From Streptomyces klenkii (GTDB lineage: Bacteria > Actinomycetota > Actinomycetes > Streptomycetales > Streptomycetaceae), in NCBI RefSeq assembly GCF_003626645.1, contig NZ_RBAM01000003.1, positions 496,001 to 560,000 of the forward strand: DNA of 64,000 bases. The letters are read 5' to 3'. Shown in pieces: positions 1 to 8,663 of this stretch. The notes below the pieces were generated by a model. The model searched no databases. It saw nothing but the letters and a program-made list of their open reading frames with translations, and had not been told where the DNA came from. Within the stretch, counting starts at the first letter, position 1. Every line of letters starts with the position of its first letter. Both the position numbers and the translations under genes were made by a program.

Positions 1-660
1 GCGCCAGGCGACGCCCTCGCCGGTGAGGTCGATGAACCACTCCGCGTCGAGCTCCGCCGGGGTGTCGGTCGCGTGCAGGTGGAGGGTGCGGCCGGGGCCC
101 GGCAGCTCCTTCAGGCGCGGCTTGAAGGCGACGGCCGCGGGCAGGGAGAGGATCCCCAGCCACTCGTCGACGCAGTCGGCCGCTATTTCGGGGTCCGCCG
201 TGAAGGGCAGGCCGAGGGCGCCCAGGGCGTCGGCGCGGTGCATGAGGGTCTCGTGCGCCATGCGGCGGGCCCAGAACGCGGACCGCGGCTGCTCGGAGAA
301 CGTCCACACAGGGCTGTCGGGCCCCGCCTCGCGCAGGACCGCCGCCAGCGCCTCGGCGCCCTCGGTGAGCCAGGCGGTCAGGCCCGCCAGGTCGTCCGCG
401 GCGGGGTCGCCCGGGCCGGGCGTGGGGACCGGCTGCGCCATGGTGGACGGGGGCACGAACTCGGTGACCTTCTCGCGCACGAGCCCGGTGGCCATCCGCT
501 GGGCCTGCCCCACGTGCATCAGGAGATGCCCGAGCGTCCACTCCGGGCAGGTGGGCACGGTGACCGACACGTCGGTGCCCTCACCCAGGGCCGCGCACAG
601 CAGACCGGTCTGGGCGAGGATCTCGGAACAGTAGCGCTCGTGACTCAGCATCGTCGTCAT
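1..660 (-). CDS. DinB / maleylpyruvate isomerase-type mycothiol-dependent enzyme (3' end off window)
   Basis: The first 220 residues of a DinB-fold protein of the TIGR03083 (maleylpyruvate isomerase N-terminal) type; the C-terminus lies beyond the window. A WTLGHLLMH segment (about residues 41-49) and HETLMH (about 136-141) supply the spaced histidines that bind a divalent metal in this family. Known members catalyse mycothiol-dependent isomerisation or detoxification, but the substrate here cannot be read from sequence. The first ATG at 660 (reading MTTMLSHERY) is used; an in-frame ATG at 651 is an alternative. It is transcribed alone and the preceding sequence shows no conserved partner. 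Confidence 0.75.
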   Translation of the reverse strand, partial: MTTMLSHERYCSEILAQTGLLCAALGEGTDVSVTVPTCPEWTLGHLLMHVGQAQRMATGLVREKVTEFVPPSTMAQPVPTPGPGDPAADDLAGLTAWLTEGAEALAAVLREAGPDSPVWTFSEQPRSAFWARRMAHETLMHRADALGALGLPFTADPEIAADCVDEWLGILSLPAAVAFKPRLKELPGPGRTLHLHATDTPAELDAEWFIDLTGEGVAWR

Positions 661-756
661 GGCTTCACTGTAGAACCGCTCACTGACAACGGCCCGGGAC
701 AACGGCCCGGACAGGAGCGGAAGTTCATATTCCGGCCCACGTTTCCGGGTTGCGAT

Positions 757-1329
757 TCAGCCCTTTTGAATCTCCGAGTACGAGGGGACCTTGTCGGTGA
801 CCGGCGCCCCGGCGTCCTTGCCCGCGTTCTTGACGCTGTTGATGACCCCGTCGAACGCGCCCGCGTCCCCGTCCGTGGCCTCGCCCTTGCGGAACTTGCT
901 CGTCAGCCCCTTGAGCGACTCGACGCCCGCGCTCAGCGGGGCCACCGCCTTCGAGAGCGTGGGGTCGCCCTTGGCGTTGTTCAGCGCCGCCTTGAACCGG
1001 TTGTAGGCGAAGGTGCCCGCGAGCCCCGCCTTGACCAGGGCGACGGTCCGCCCGTCGGCCCCCTTCTTGAAGGCGCCGGCCCGGTACGGCTTGATGATCC
1101 ACTGGTACGAGGCGCCCGCGGCGAGGCCGGCGTTGGCGACGAAGCGGGTCTTGGCGAACTTCTGCCGCTCGACGGAGCTGGTGGGGCTCGCGCCGCCGCC
1201 TTCCGCGGAGCCCTTCTTGTCGCCGCCGCAGCCCGTACCGGTCAGCAGCAGAGCGCAGACGAGGGGCAGGGCGACGGCGGCGGCACGGCGGGTCGCGGGG
1301 CGACCTCCTGGACGGGTGGCGGGTCCCAT
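757..1329 (-). CDS. putative lipoprotein, function unknown
   Basis: A 190-residue exported lipoprotein. A basic N-terminus (MGPATRPGGRPATRR) is followed by a hydrophobic stretch and a lipobox ending LTGTGC, so the mature protein should be lipidated at that cysteine and anchored outside the membrane. The rest is rich in Lys, Ala and Gly, with no enzyme motif that I recognise. The frame stays open upstream to 1515, but that extension is Arg/Pro-rich and would bury the signal peptide, so the ATG at 1329 is preferred. No operon partner is apparent: the next gene on this strand ends at 1535. Confidence 0.6.
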   Translation of the reverse strand: MGPATRPGGRPATRRAAAVALPLVCALLLTGTGCGGDKKGSAEGGGASPTSSVERQKFAKTRFVANAGLAAGASYQWIIKPYRAGAFKKGADGRTVALVKAGLAGTFAYNRFKAALNNAKGDPTLSKAVAPLSAGVESLKGLTSKFRKGEATDGDAGAFDGVINSVKNAGKDAGAPVTDKVPSYSEIQKG

Positions 1330-1534
1330 GCCGCCAGAGTGCCGGGGAGCCGTGCGGCCCGCCACAGGGAGGGACCCGTTCGGGGGCCTTCCCGGCCGCA
1401 TAGCGACAGCGCGGCAGGTCCGGCATGCGGGCCCGGCACAAAAAAGCCCGCCGCGACGGCGATCGGCCCCCGCGGCGAGGGTCCGGCGGAATCCACAGCC
1501 ACCTGACCCCGGCACGCGTCCCTCGCCGGAGGCG

Positions 1535-2617
1535 CTACGCGCAGCAGTCCTGCTCCAGGCCGGCCGGGAGCCGTTCCCCGCCGAACACCGCGGTCGTCGC
1601 CTCGTCGCCGCCGAGCGCGGCCGCGGCGAGGAGCAGCGAGCCCGCCGTCCACGTGGTGCGCTCCTCGGGCCAGACGGCGTCGTCGTCGTACACGTAGCCC
1701 GTCCAGTACATGCCGTCCTCGGCGCGCAGGTGCTGGATCCACTGGAGGATCTGCACAGCGCGGTCGGACTCGCCCATGACCCACAGGGCGAGGGCGAGCT
1801 CGCAGCTCTCGCCGCCGGTCACCCAGGGGTTGGGCAGCACGCAGCGCACGCCCAGGCCGGGGACGACGAAGCGCTCCCAGCCCTCTTCTATGCGCTCCTT
1901 GGCGGCCACGCCGGTGACGGCGCCGCCGAGGACGGGGTAGTACCAGTCCATCGAGTAGCGGCTCTTGTCGAGGAACCGCTCGGGGTGCCGGCGTATCGCG
2001 TGCGCGAGCAGCCCCGTGGCCAGCTCCCAGTCGGGCTGGGGCTCCTCGCGGTGCTCGGCGATGGCCAGGGCGCAGCGCAGGGCCTGGTGGACGGAGGAGG
2101 AGCCGGTCAGGAGCGCGTCGGTGACGGGGGTGCCGTCCTCCTCGCGCTTCCAGCCGATCTGGCCGCCGGGCTGCTGGAGCCGCAGGACGAACTCGACGGC
2201 GGCGTAGACGGTCGGCCACATGCTGTCGAGGAAGGCGTCGTCGCCGGTGGCGAGGTAGTGGTGCCAGACGCCGACGGCGACGTAGGCGACGAAGTTGCTC
2301 TCGCGGCCGCGGTCGGTGGGCTCGTCTGCGGCGCCGTCGGCGTAGGCGGCGTACCAGGAGCCGTCGGGGTTCTGGTGGCGGGCGAGCCAGCGGTAGGCGG
2401 CCTCGGCGCGGCCGTGCTCGCCGGCGGCGTCGAGGGCCATGGCGGCTTCGACGTGGTCCCAGGGGTCGAGGTGGTGGCCGCGGAACCAGGGGATGGCGCC
2501 GTCCGCGCGCTGGGCGGCGGCGATGCCGGCGACGGTGCCGGTGACCTGTTCCGCCGTCAGGACGCCGGGCAGGACGAGGCGTTCGGTGCGGCCGGAGCCG
2601 CGGCTGAAGGTGGTCAC
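1535..2617 (-). CDS. alpha/alpha-toroid protein, prenyltransferase/glycosidase-like
   Basis: A 360-residue soluble protein with repeated helical hairpins: RYSMDWYYPVLGG, WVTGGESCELALALW and WTAGSLLLAAAALGG resemble six-hairpin glycosidases or squalene/prenyltransferase-type toroids. No signal peptide is visible. The GTG start at 2617 overlaps the TGA of the upstream methyltransferase by 4 nt (GTGA), which fixes the start and implies translational coupling. It is third in the operon GT4 - methyltransferase - this gene. That context suggests processing of a glycosylated or methylated product, for example trimming of a sugar, but this is inference. It ends in a DCCA tail with two adjacent cysteines. 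Confidence 0.6.
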   Translation of the reverse strand: MTTFSRGSGRTERLVLPGVLTAEQVTGTVAGIAAAQRADGAIPWFRGHHLDPWDHVEAAMALDAAGEHGRAEAAYRWLARHQNPDGSWYAAYADGAADEPTDRGRESNFVAYVAVGVWHHYLATGDDAFLDSMWPTVYAAVEFVLRLQQPGGQIGWKREEDGTPVTDALLTGSSSVHQALRCALAIAEHREEPQPDWELATGLLAHAIRRHPERFLDKSRYSMDWYYPVLGGAVTGVAAKERIEEGWERFVVPGLGVRCVLPNPWVTGGESCELALALWVMGESDRAVQILQWIQHLRAEDGMYWTGYVYDDDAVWPEERTTWTAGSLLLAAAALGGDEATTAVFGGERLPAGLEQDCCA

Positions 2618-3357
2618 GCGGTGTCTCCGTCGCAGGCGGAAGGCAGGTGCGGCTTGGTCGCGTAGGCGACGAAGCTCTTGCCGATGATCGGGTTGAGTGC
2701 CTGCTCGGCGAGGCGGGTGGCCAGGGGCTTCTTCATGATGTCCCAGACCAGGAGCTTGTGGTAGGCGCGGACGGGCAGCGCCTTGTCGTTGTTGACGCCG
2801 AAGGCGCACTTGAGCCACCAGTAGGGGCTGTGCAGGCCGTGGGCGTGGTGCGTGCCGTACGGGCGGAGGCCGGCCTCGCGCATCCTGTCGAGGAGCTCGT
2901 CGCCGCGGTAGATGCGGATGTGGCCGCCCTCGACCTCGTGGTAGGCGTCGGAGAGGGCCCAGCAGATCTTCTCGGGGCCGTAGCGGGGCACGGTGACGGC
3001 GATGCGGCCGCCGGGCTTGAGCACGCGGACCATCTCGGCGAGCACGCCCTTGTCGTCGGGGATGTGCTCCATGACCTCGGAGATGATGACGACGTCGAAG
3101 CTGTCGTCGGGGAAGGGCAGCGCCAGGGCGTCGCCCTCCATGGCGGTGGCGGTGGCCCCTTCGGGGGCCTCACCCGCCTCCTTCATGGCGGCGAACCACT
3201 TGGCGACCTCGCGTATCTCCTCGCCGTTGCGGTCCAGCGCGACGACGCGCGCCCCGCGCCGGTAGCACTCGAATGCGTGCCGTCCCGCGCCGCACCCCAG
3301 ATCGAGGACGCGGTCGCCTGCGGCGAGCGGGAAGCGGGAGAAATCGACGGTCAGCAC
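2614..3357 (-). CDS. class I SAM-dependent methyltransferase
   Basis: A 247-residue methyltransferase. Motif I is VLDLGCGAGRHAFE near the N-terminus, followed by an acidic strand end (ARVVALDRN), a motif II/III region (DSFDVVIISEVMEHI) and LKPGGRIAV, all typical of the Methyltransf_11 group. The GTG at 3357 is chosen because it sits just before VDFSRFPLAAGDRVLD and has a GAAGG ribosome-binding site about 10 nt upstream; the longer reading is Arg/Pro-rich repeat DNA. The gene overlaps its downstream neighbour by 4 nt and lies about 440 nt downstream of the glycosyltransferase. It probably methylates the glycosylated product of that operon; the acceptor is unknown. Confidence 0.8.
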   Translation of the reverse strand: MLTVDFSRFPLAAGDRVLDLGCGAGRHAFECYRRGARVVALDRNGEEIREVAKWFAAMKEAGEAPEGATATAMEGDALALPFPDDSFDVVIISEVMEHIPDDKGVLAEMVRVLKPGGRIAVTVPRYGPEKICWALSDAYHEVEGGHIRIYRGDELLDRMREAGLRPYGTHHAHGLHSPYWWLKCAFGVNNDKALPVRAYHKLLVWDIMKKPLATRLAEQALNPIIGKSFVAYATKPHLPSACDGDTA

Positions 3358-3799
3358 GGGTATTTGCCTTCGGCCGGCGGGACGGGGTGGATTGCGGGGG
3401 CGTACGGATGACTGCGGGCCGGGCACCGCCGGGCTGCGCCGTGGTGGTTGCGCGCCGCGGCGGCGGGTCGTGGATGCCGGCGCCGCGCCGGGCCTGCGGA
3501 CTTGCGGTGACCGCGGCACCTTCCCTCCGCCGCAACGGCGAGCAAGCCCCGCGGCGTGGCCCGGCGGTGCCGGAGTGCGCCGCGGGGGCTGAGCACCGCC
3601 GCGGCGGGAAGTTCAGGCCGGCAGCACGGCCCGCCGGGTCCGCGGCTGCCGCCTTCCGGCGCAACGGCGGGCAAGCCGCAGGACGGAGTCCGGCGGTGCC
3701 GGACGGCGCTCGTGCGGCACCGCGGGGGCGCGAGGTCGTGGCCGGGCGCCGCCGCGGCAGGCCGCGCCTGCCCGCGGCCTGGTGCCGTGCCGGGCCGCA
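3358..3799. repeat. GC-rich palindromic repeat region, no gene
   Basis: About 440 bp between the glycosyltransferase and the methyltransferase, with no plausible gene. It is filled with variants of GCACCGCCGG, GTGGTTGCGCGCCGCGGCGG and CCGCCGCAACGGCG arranged as overlapping inverted repeats. The same family forms the 8664-9206 region. The open frames here are Arg/Ala/Pro-rich on both strands and start nowhere sensible. Confidence 0.7.
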
Positions 3800-5179
3800 C
3801 TACGCGTGCCGTCCCGCGCGCCGCGCGGGCGCTTCCGCGCCCGCGCGGGCTATGGACTCGCGGTAGTGGCGGGCCGTGCCGACGGCGGCCTCGTGCCAGG
3901 TGAAGCGGGTGAGGACGCGTTCGCGGCCCGCGGCGCCCAGGCGGCGGCGGAGGTCGGGGTCGTCCAGGAGCCGCCCCAGGGCGGAGGCGAGGGCTCCGGG
4001 GTCGCCGGGCGGGACGGCGAGGCAGGTCTCGCCGTCGGGGCCGGCGACCTCGGGGATGGCGCCCCCGGTCGTCGCGGCGAGCGGCGTCCCCGTGGCCATG
4101 GCCTCCGCGGCCGGCAGCGAGAAGCCCTCGTACAGCGACGGCACGCACGCGACCTGCGCCGACCGTACGAGGCCGACGAGTTCGGCGTCGCTGATGCCCT
4201 TGACGAACTCGACGGCGCCGCCGAGGCCGCAGCGCCGGATGGCCGTGGCCACGGGCCCGTCCTCGGCGCGCTTGCCGACGACGACGAGGTGGGCGTCCGG
4301 GTGCCGGCGGCGCACGACCGCCAGGGCCTCGATCAGGTGCACCAGGCCCTTGAGGGGCACGTCCGCGCTGGACGTGGTGACGATCCGCCCCGGCACCTCG
4401 GGCACGGACGGGTCCGGCGAGAAGAGGTCGGTGTCGGCCCCGATCGGCACGACGTGCACCCGCTCGGCCCGTACGCCGAGGTGGTCGACGATCTCCTGGC
4501 GGGAGGAGCCGGAGACGGTCAGCACGGACGGCAGCCGCCGGGCGACACGTTTCTGCATGCGCGTGAACCCGTACCAGCGCCGTACGGACGCCCGCCGCTT
4601 CCAGTCGGCGGCCGCGGCGAGGTCGAGCTGCCGGTCGACGGTGATGGGGTGGTGGATCGTGGTGACCAGCGGAGCGCCGATCGCGGCGGGGCCGCCCAGC
4701 AGCCCGTAGCCGAGCGTCTGGTTGTCGTGGACGACGTCGAACCGCCCGCGCTGCGCGGCGAGGTGGCGGCGGGCGCGCAGGCTGAAGGTGAGCGGCTCGG
4801 GGAAGCCGCCCGTCCACATGGTGGAGACCTCCAGCGCATCGATCCAGTCGCGGTACTCGTCGCGGCCGGGCGTGCGGAAGGGGTCCGGCTGGCGGTAGAG
4901 GTCGAGGCTCGGGAGCTCGGTGAGGGTCACGCCCTCGTCGAGGACGGGGTACGGCTGGGAGCCGATGACCTCGACGCTGTGCCCGAGGCGGGCGAGCTCG
5001 CGGGAGAGGTGACGGACGTACACGCCCTGGCCGCCGCAGAACGGATTGCCCTTGTAGGTGAGCATCGCGATGCGCAGAGGGCGGTCGTGGTCGCCCGCCT
5101 CGCGAAGGGCGTCCCGGCGTGCGTCCCGCCCGTGCTCTCCGTGCTCTGCGAGAGCTGCCTCAGTGGCCTCAGCGGTCAC
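3800..5179 (-). CDS. GT4-family glycosyltransferase
   Basis: A 459-residue GT-B glycosyltransferase. The N-terminal acceptor half starts LRIAMLTYKGNPFCGGQGVY, with the Gly-rich loop typical of GT4 enzymes. The C-terminal donor half carries TSSADVPLKGL and the E-x7-E motif EGFSLPAAE. About 36 disordered residues precede the fold. It uses a nucleotide-sugar donor; the acceptor is unknown, and with the methyltransferase and toroid protein downstream it may build a methylated glycoside. It is first in a minus-strand operon whose promoter region (5180-5399) is shared with the divergent TetR gene and holds a KstR-type palindrome at 5237-5250, 58 nt before this start. Confidence 0.8.
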   Translation of the reverse strand: MTAEATEAALAEHGEHGRDARRDALREAGDHDRPLRIAMLTYKGNPFCGGQGVYVRHLSRELARLGHSVEVIGSQPYPVLDEGVTLTELPSLDLYRQPDPFRTPGRDEYRDWIDALEVSTMWTGGFPEPLTFSLRARRHLAAQRGRFDVVHDNQTLGYGLLGGPAAIGAPLVTTIHHPITVDRQLDLAAAADWKRRASVRRWYGFTRMQKRVARRLPSVLTVSGSSRQEIVDHLGVRAERVHVVPIGADTDLFSPDPSVPEVPGRIVTTSSADVPLKGLVHLIEALAVVRRRHPDAHLVVVGKRAEDGPVATAIRRCGLGGAVEFVKGISDAELVGLVRSAQVACVPSLYEGFSLPAAEAMATGTPLAATTGGAIPEVAGPDGETCLAVPPGDPGALASALGRLLDDPDLRRRLGAAGRERVLTRFTWHEAAVGTARHYRESIARAGAEAPARRAGRHA

Positions 5180-5236
5180 TCCCCCGGCCTCCTTCTGGCT
5201 GCTGTTCCGGCCGGAGCGTAACCGGTCGCGCTAATC

Positions 5237-5250
5237 TAGAACAAGTTTCA
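5237..5250. promoter_or_regulatory. KstR-type operator palindrome
   Basis: TAGAACAAGTTTCA matches the published mycobacterial KstR consensus TnnAACnnGTTnnA at every fixed position and extends by one more pair (C...G). It lies between the divergent GT4 operon and the KstR-like TetR gene, where an autoregulatory site is expected. Binding is inferred. Confidence 0.55.
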
Positions 5251-5399
5251 GACTGGGTCGTCCAGAAGCCTCGAATCTACCGGCCGTAAGGGCGGTCGCC
5301 AGGACCGGAACGGGTGATTCGCGCCACGGCCCGGCCCCTGCCATGCTGTGCCGTCCGGGCCGACAGACACCCTGGATGGATTGTCACGGAATGGGACAC

Positions 5400-6038
5400 A
5401 TGACGACGGAACCCAAGTCGCCGACCGCGCGGGCCGTGCCCGCCGGGCCCAGCCTCCCCCTGACCGAGCGTCAGGCGGCCCGCCGCCGCCGGATCCTCCA
5501 GGCCACCGCGGAGCTCGCGAGCCGCGGCGGCTTCGACGCGGTGCAGATGCGGGAGGTCGCCGAGGCGGCCGGCGTCGCGCTCGGCACGCTCTACCGCTAC
5601 TTCCCCTCCAAGGTCCACCTGCTCGTCGCCACCATGCAGGACCAGTTGCAGCGCCTGCACGGCACGCTGCGCAAGCGCCCGCCGACGGACACCGACCCGG
5701 CCGCGCGCGTGGCCCAGACCCTGATGCGGGCGTTCCGCGCGATGCAGCGCGAACCGCACCTGGCCGACGCGATGGTGCGCGCCCTCACCTTCGCCGACCG
5801 CTCGGTGAGCGCCGAGGTCGACACCGTCTCCCGGCTCACCACGGCGATCATCCTGGACGCGATGGGGCCGGCCGGGCCGCCCACCCCCGAGCAGCTCTCC
5901 GCCATCCGCGTCATCGAGCACACCTGGCACTCGGCGCTCATCACCTGGCTCTCGGGGCGCGCGTCCATCGCGCAGGTGCGGATCGACATCGAGACCGTCT
6001 GCCGGCTCATCCGGCTCACTACCCCACAACAAGCCTGA
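5400..6038 (+). CDS. kstR: TetR-family regulator, KstR-like
   Basis: A 212-residue TetR repressor. The N-terminal helix-turn-helix (about residues 25-70) reads GFDAVQMREVAEAAGVALG followed by TLYRYFPSK, close to KstR, the repressor of cholesterol-catabolism genes in mycobacteria and rhodococci. The C-terminal half is an alpha-helical ligand-binding domain; KstR responds to 3-oxo-cholestenoyl-CoA-type thioesters. The ATG at 5400 (MTTEPKSP) is preferred; ATGs at 5343, 5376 and 5391 are also in frame. Two palindromes of KstR type occur in this window, one in its own promoter region and one by the fadA5/CYP125 pair. The ligand here could be a steroid, hopanoid or related CoA ester; that is inference. 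Confidence 0.65.
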   Translation: MTTEPKSPTARAVPAGPSLPLTERQAARRRRILQATAELASRGGFDAVQMREVAEAAGVALGTLYRYFPSKVHLLVATMQDQLQRLHGTLRKRPPTDTDPAARVAQTLMRAFRAMQREPHLADAMVRALTFADRSVSAEVDTVSRLTTAIILDAMGPAGPPTPEQLSAIRVIEHTWHSALITWLSGRASIAQVRIDIETVCRLIRLTTPQQA

Positions 6039-6236
6039 CGCGCTACCCCCGGCACCCGATTCATGGGAGGCGCGTTCGAGTGAACTTGGGGCGCACGTGG
6101 CGTGATTCATGCGCCCTTGCGCCCCCTCCATGTCCCGTATACGCGCCCGTTGCGGTGGCACACGCCGGTATGAATGAGCGTCGTGACCGGCGCAGCGCTC
6201 GCTGCGCCGGGGAGCGGTAAGCGGAAGGCGGGGACC

Positions 6237-6923
6237 GTGATCCGGGTACTTCTGGTACATGACACCTATCTGCTGCGCACAGCGCTGGCGTTCCTGATCG
6301 GCAGGGAGCCGGATCTGGAGGTCTCGTCGGCCTCGTGGCAGCGCGCGGCGGACCTGTCGCGCTCGCTACGGCCGCACGTGTGCGTGGTGGACATGGACAG
6401 CCCGGAGGCCGGCGGTCCACGGGGGCTGCGGGAGCTCTCCGGGCACGGGTACGGGCATGGTGACGGTTCCGGGCTCGGTGCCGGCGCCGGTGACGGTCCC
6501 GGGCACGGCTCCGGTGACGTACGGGGCGAGGGGGCGGGCGGGGCGGCCTTGCTCGCCCTGGCCAGCGCGGGACGGCCGGGGCCCCTGCGCCGGGCGTACG
6601 AGGAGAAGGCCCTGGGATACCTGAGCAAAAACGCTTCACCGGACCGGCTCGTCGAGGGGATACGGCATGTGGCGAAGGGCGAGCGGTTCATCGACGAGGC
6701 GCTCGGCTTCGGCTTCCTGGAGGCCGCGGAGATCCCCTTGACGAGACGAGAGCTGAGCGTGCTGTCACTCGCGGCGGAAGGGGCGTCCGTCGGGGAGATC
6801 GCCCGCAGCCTGCACCTGTCGAACGGGACCGTGCGCAATTACATGGCCGCCATCACCCGCAAGACCGGGGCGCGGAACCGGGTCGATGCGATCCGCATCT
6901 CGCGGGGGGCGGGGTGGGTGTGA
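6237..6923 (+). CDS. ramR: NarL/LuxR-type response regulator of the lanthipeptide cluster (RamR/AmfR-like)
   Basis: A 228-residue regulator with a receiver-like N-terminus (D9, probable phospho-acceptor D52 in CVVDMD, K131 in GYLSKN) and a C-terminal LuxR helix-turn-helix (about 165-225, LTRRELSVLSLAAEGASVGE). Residues 69-101 are a Gly/His/Asp-rich low-complexity stretch replacing the middle of the receiver domain, and the usual Thr/Ser switch position is not obvious. RamR/AmfR proteins activate ramC/ramS-type operons, so it most likely drives the lanthipeptide genes that face it. GTG at 6237 (before IRVLLVHD) is used; a longer ATG start at 6174 adds 21 unstructured residues. Its last 159 bp overlap the converging ABC gene. 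Confidence 0.75.
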   Translation: MIRVLLVHDTYLLRTALAFLIGREPDLEVSSASWQRAADLSRSLRPHVCVVDMDSPEAGGPRGLRELSGHGYGHGDGSGLGAGAGDGPGHGSGDVRGEGAGGAALLALASAGRPGPLRRAYEEKALGYLSKNASPDRLVEGIRHVAKGERFIDEALGFGFLEAAEIPLTRRELSVLSLAAEGASVGEIARSLHLSNGTVRNYMAAITRKTGARNRVDAIRISRGAGWV

Positions 6924-8663
6924 GCCGGGCGGCTCGCCGCCGGCCCCGCCCTCGCCGCCGATCTCACCCTCGCCCCCGCCCATGAGGTCCCGGTAGAGCG
7001 GGGAGCGCGCGAGCAGTTCGTGGTGGTCGCCGCAGGCCGTGTCCGCCCCGTCCATCACCAGGACGCGGCCCGCGCGGCGGGCCGAGGCGGCGCGGTGCGC
7101 GATGACGACGAGGGTGCCGCCCGGGCGGCGGGCGAAGGCCCGTTCGGCGCGGGCCTCCGCGGCGGGGTCGAGGTGGCAGGTCGCCTCGTCCAGGACGGCG
7201 AGGGGGGCGGGCGACAGGTAGGCGCGGGCGAGCGCGATCTGCTGCCGCTCGCCCGCGGACAGCTCCGCGGGGGCGAGGGGCGCCGCGAAGCCGCCCAGGC
7301 GGCGGACGAGTTCCGTCATGCCGAGCGCCTCCGCGGCGGCGTGCAGCTCCTCCTCCGGGACGGGGGCGGCGCGCAGGTAGCCGAGGTTGGCGGCGAGCGT
7401 TCCCGAGAACACGTACGCCTCCTGCGGGATCAGCACCCGCCCGGCGGCCGCCGCCTCCGTGTCCGCCCGCTCCCCGCCCACGACGACCTCCCCGCGGCCG
7501 GGCCGCAGCAGGCCCGCGACCAGCCCGGCCAGCGTCGACTTCCCTACGCCGCTGGGGCCGACGACGGCCAGGTGCGCGCCGGGGGGCAGGGTCAGGTCCA
7601 GGTCGCGGACGACGGGGTCGGCGTGGGGTCCGTAGGCGAAGGTGACGTGGTGGAGGCGGAGGGCGGGGGCGGGGGCCCCTGCCGGGGCGGGCGGTGCGGG
7701 CGGTGCGGGCGGTTGCTGTGCCGCGGGACCGCCCGGCGCCGTGAGCCTGCGCGCCACCACGGCGAGGCGCGAGCCGCTCGTGCCGAGGCCGTGCACGAGG
7801 TTTTGCAGCGCGGGCATCAGCGACTGCGTCAGGTAGGCCAGCGCGCCGACGAGGGCGCCCGCCGTGACGCCGTGGTCCAGCAGCCAGGGCGCCGCGGCCA
7901 GCAGGAGGACGAGGGGCAGCTGCCCGGCCACGGCCAGGGCCACGACGCGGGCGACGGACCAGCGAGCCAGCGCGCGGGACGCCTCCAGCGCGGCGTCGGT
8001 GAGCGCGCCCGCCTCCGCGCGGACGCGGGGCTCGGCGCCGGCCGCCGTGACGTCGCGCAGGCCCGCGAAGACCTCGCCGAGCTCGGCGGCGAGGGCCTCG
8101 TCCGCCGCCAGGTACGCCTCTTGGCGGCGGGCGAGCGGGCGCAGCGTCGCCAGGAACAGGGCGAGGCCCAGGACGAGGGGCGGCGCGACGACCGCCAGCA
8201 GCGGGGGCGCCAGCAGGAAGAGGCCCGTCAGGGCGCCGGCCGCGGTGAAGACGAACGACCGCGCGACCATGACGAGGCCGGCGAAGGCGTCCCGGGCGAT
8301 CTCCGTCTGGTGCGTGAGCCGGGAGACGGCCGCGGGGTCGCCGCGCCGCAGGGCGCGGTCCACGACCGTGGTGACCAGGCGGTCGCGGAACGGCTCCACG
8401 AGGCCGGCGACGCCGCCGTACGTCTTGCCCGTGCCGTACGCGCCGACGACCACGGCGGCCGCGGCCGCGCCGAGCCAGGCGAGCCCGGTGCGGGGCGCTC
8501 CCGCGAGGAACCCGGCGTCCAGCGCCTCGGCCAACGCGTACCCCATGGCAAACGTGTGCCCCGCCTCCACCACGGACCACGCGAGCAGCCACGCGACGAC
8601 CCGCCACCGCCCGACGAGATACCGCACCCCCCGCCGCCCCAGCCCGACTTCAACGGCTACCAC
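6765..8663 (-). CDS. ramB: ABC exporter half-transporter of the lanthipeptide cluster (RamB/AmfA-like)
   Basis: A 632-residue fused membrane/ATPase subunit. Six hydrophobic segments lie in residues 1-310. The nucleotide-binding domain has Walker A GPSGVGKST, signature LSAGERQQ, Walker B LAVLDEAT and an H-loop (VIAHR). It should pair with the other half-transporter (9207-10898) to export the mature lanthipeptide. The GTG at 8663 is preceded by a perfect AGGAGG at 5-6 nt; the frame is open further upstream only through repeat DNA. Homologues normally end near SPLYRDLM; here the frame runs on for about 50 residues and overlaps the converging regulator by 159 bp. Confidence 0.8.
   Translation of the reverse strand: MVAVEVGLGRRGVRYLVGRWRVVAWLLAWSVVEAGHTFAMGYALAEALDAGFLAGAPRTGLAWLGAAAAAVVVGAYGTGKTYGGVAGLVEPFRDRLVTTVVDRALRRGDPAAVSRLTHQTEIARDAFAGLVMVARSFVFTAAGALTGLFLLAPPLLAVVAPPLVLGLALFLATLRPLARRQEAYLAADEALAAELGEVFAGLRDVTAAGAEPRVRAEAGALTDAALEASRALARWSVARVVALAVAGQLPLVLLLAAAPWLLDHGVTAGALVGALAYLTQSLMPALQNLVHGLGTSGSRLAVVARRLTAPGGPAAQQPPAPPAPPAPAGAPAPALRLHHVTFAYGPHADPVVRDLDLTLPPGAHLAVVGPSGVGKSTLAGLVAGLLRPGRGEVVVGGERADTEAAAAGRVLIPQEAYVFSGTLAANLGYLRAAPVPEEELHAAAEALGMTELVRRLGGFAAPLAPAELSAGERQQIALARAYLSPAPLAVLDEATCHLDPAAEARAERAFARRPGGTLVVIAHRAASARRAGRVLVMDGADTACGDHHELLARSPLYRDLMGGGEGEIGGEGGAGGEPPGSHPPRPPRDADRIDPVPRPGLAGDGGHVIAHGPVRQVQAAGDLPDGRPFRRE

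Noticed and set aside
1013..2665. Large plus-strand open frames opposite the toroid and methyltransferase genes
   Set aside because: Gly/Val/Ala/Arg-rich antisense frames of high-GC DNA, without domain motifs or ribosome-binding sites.
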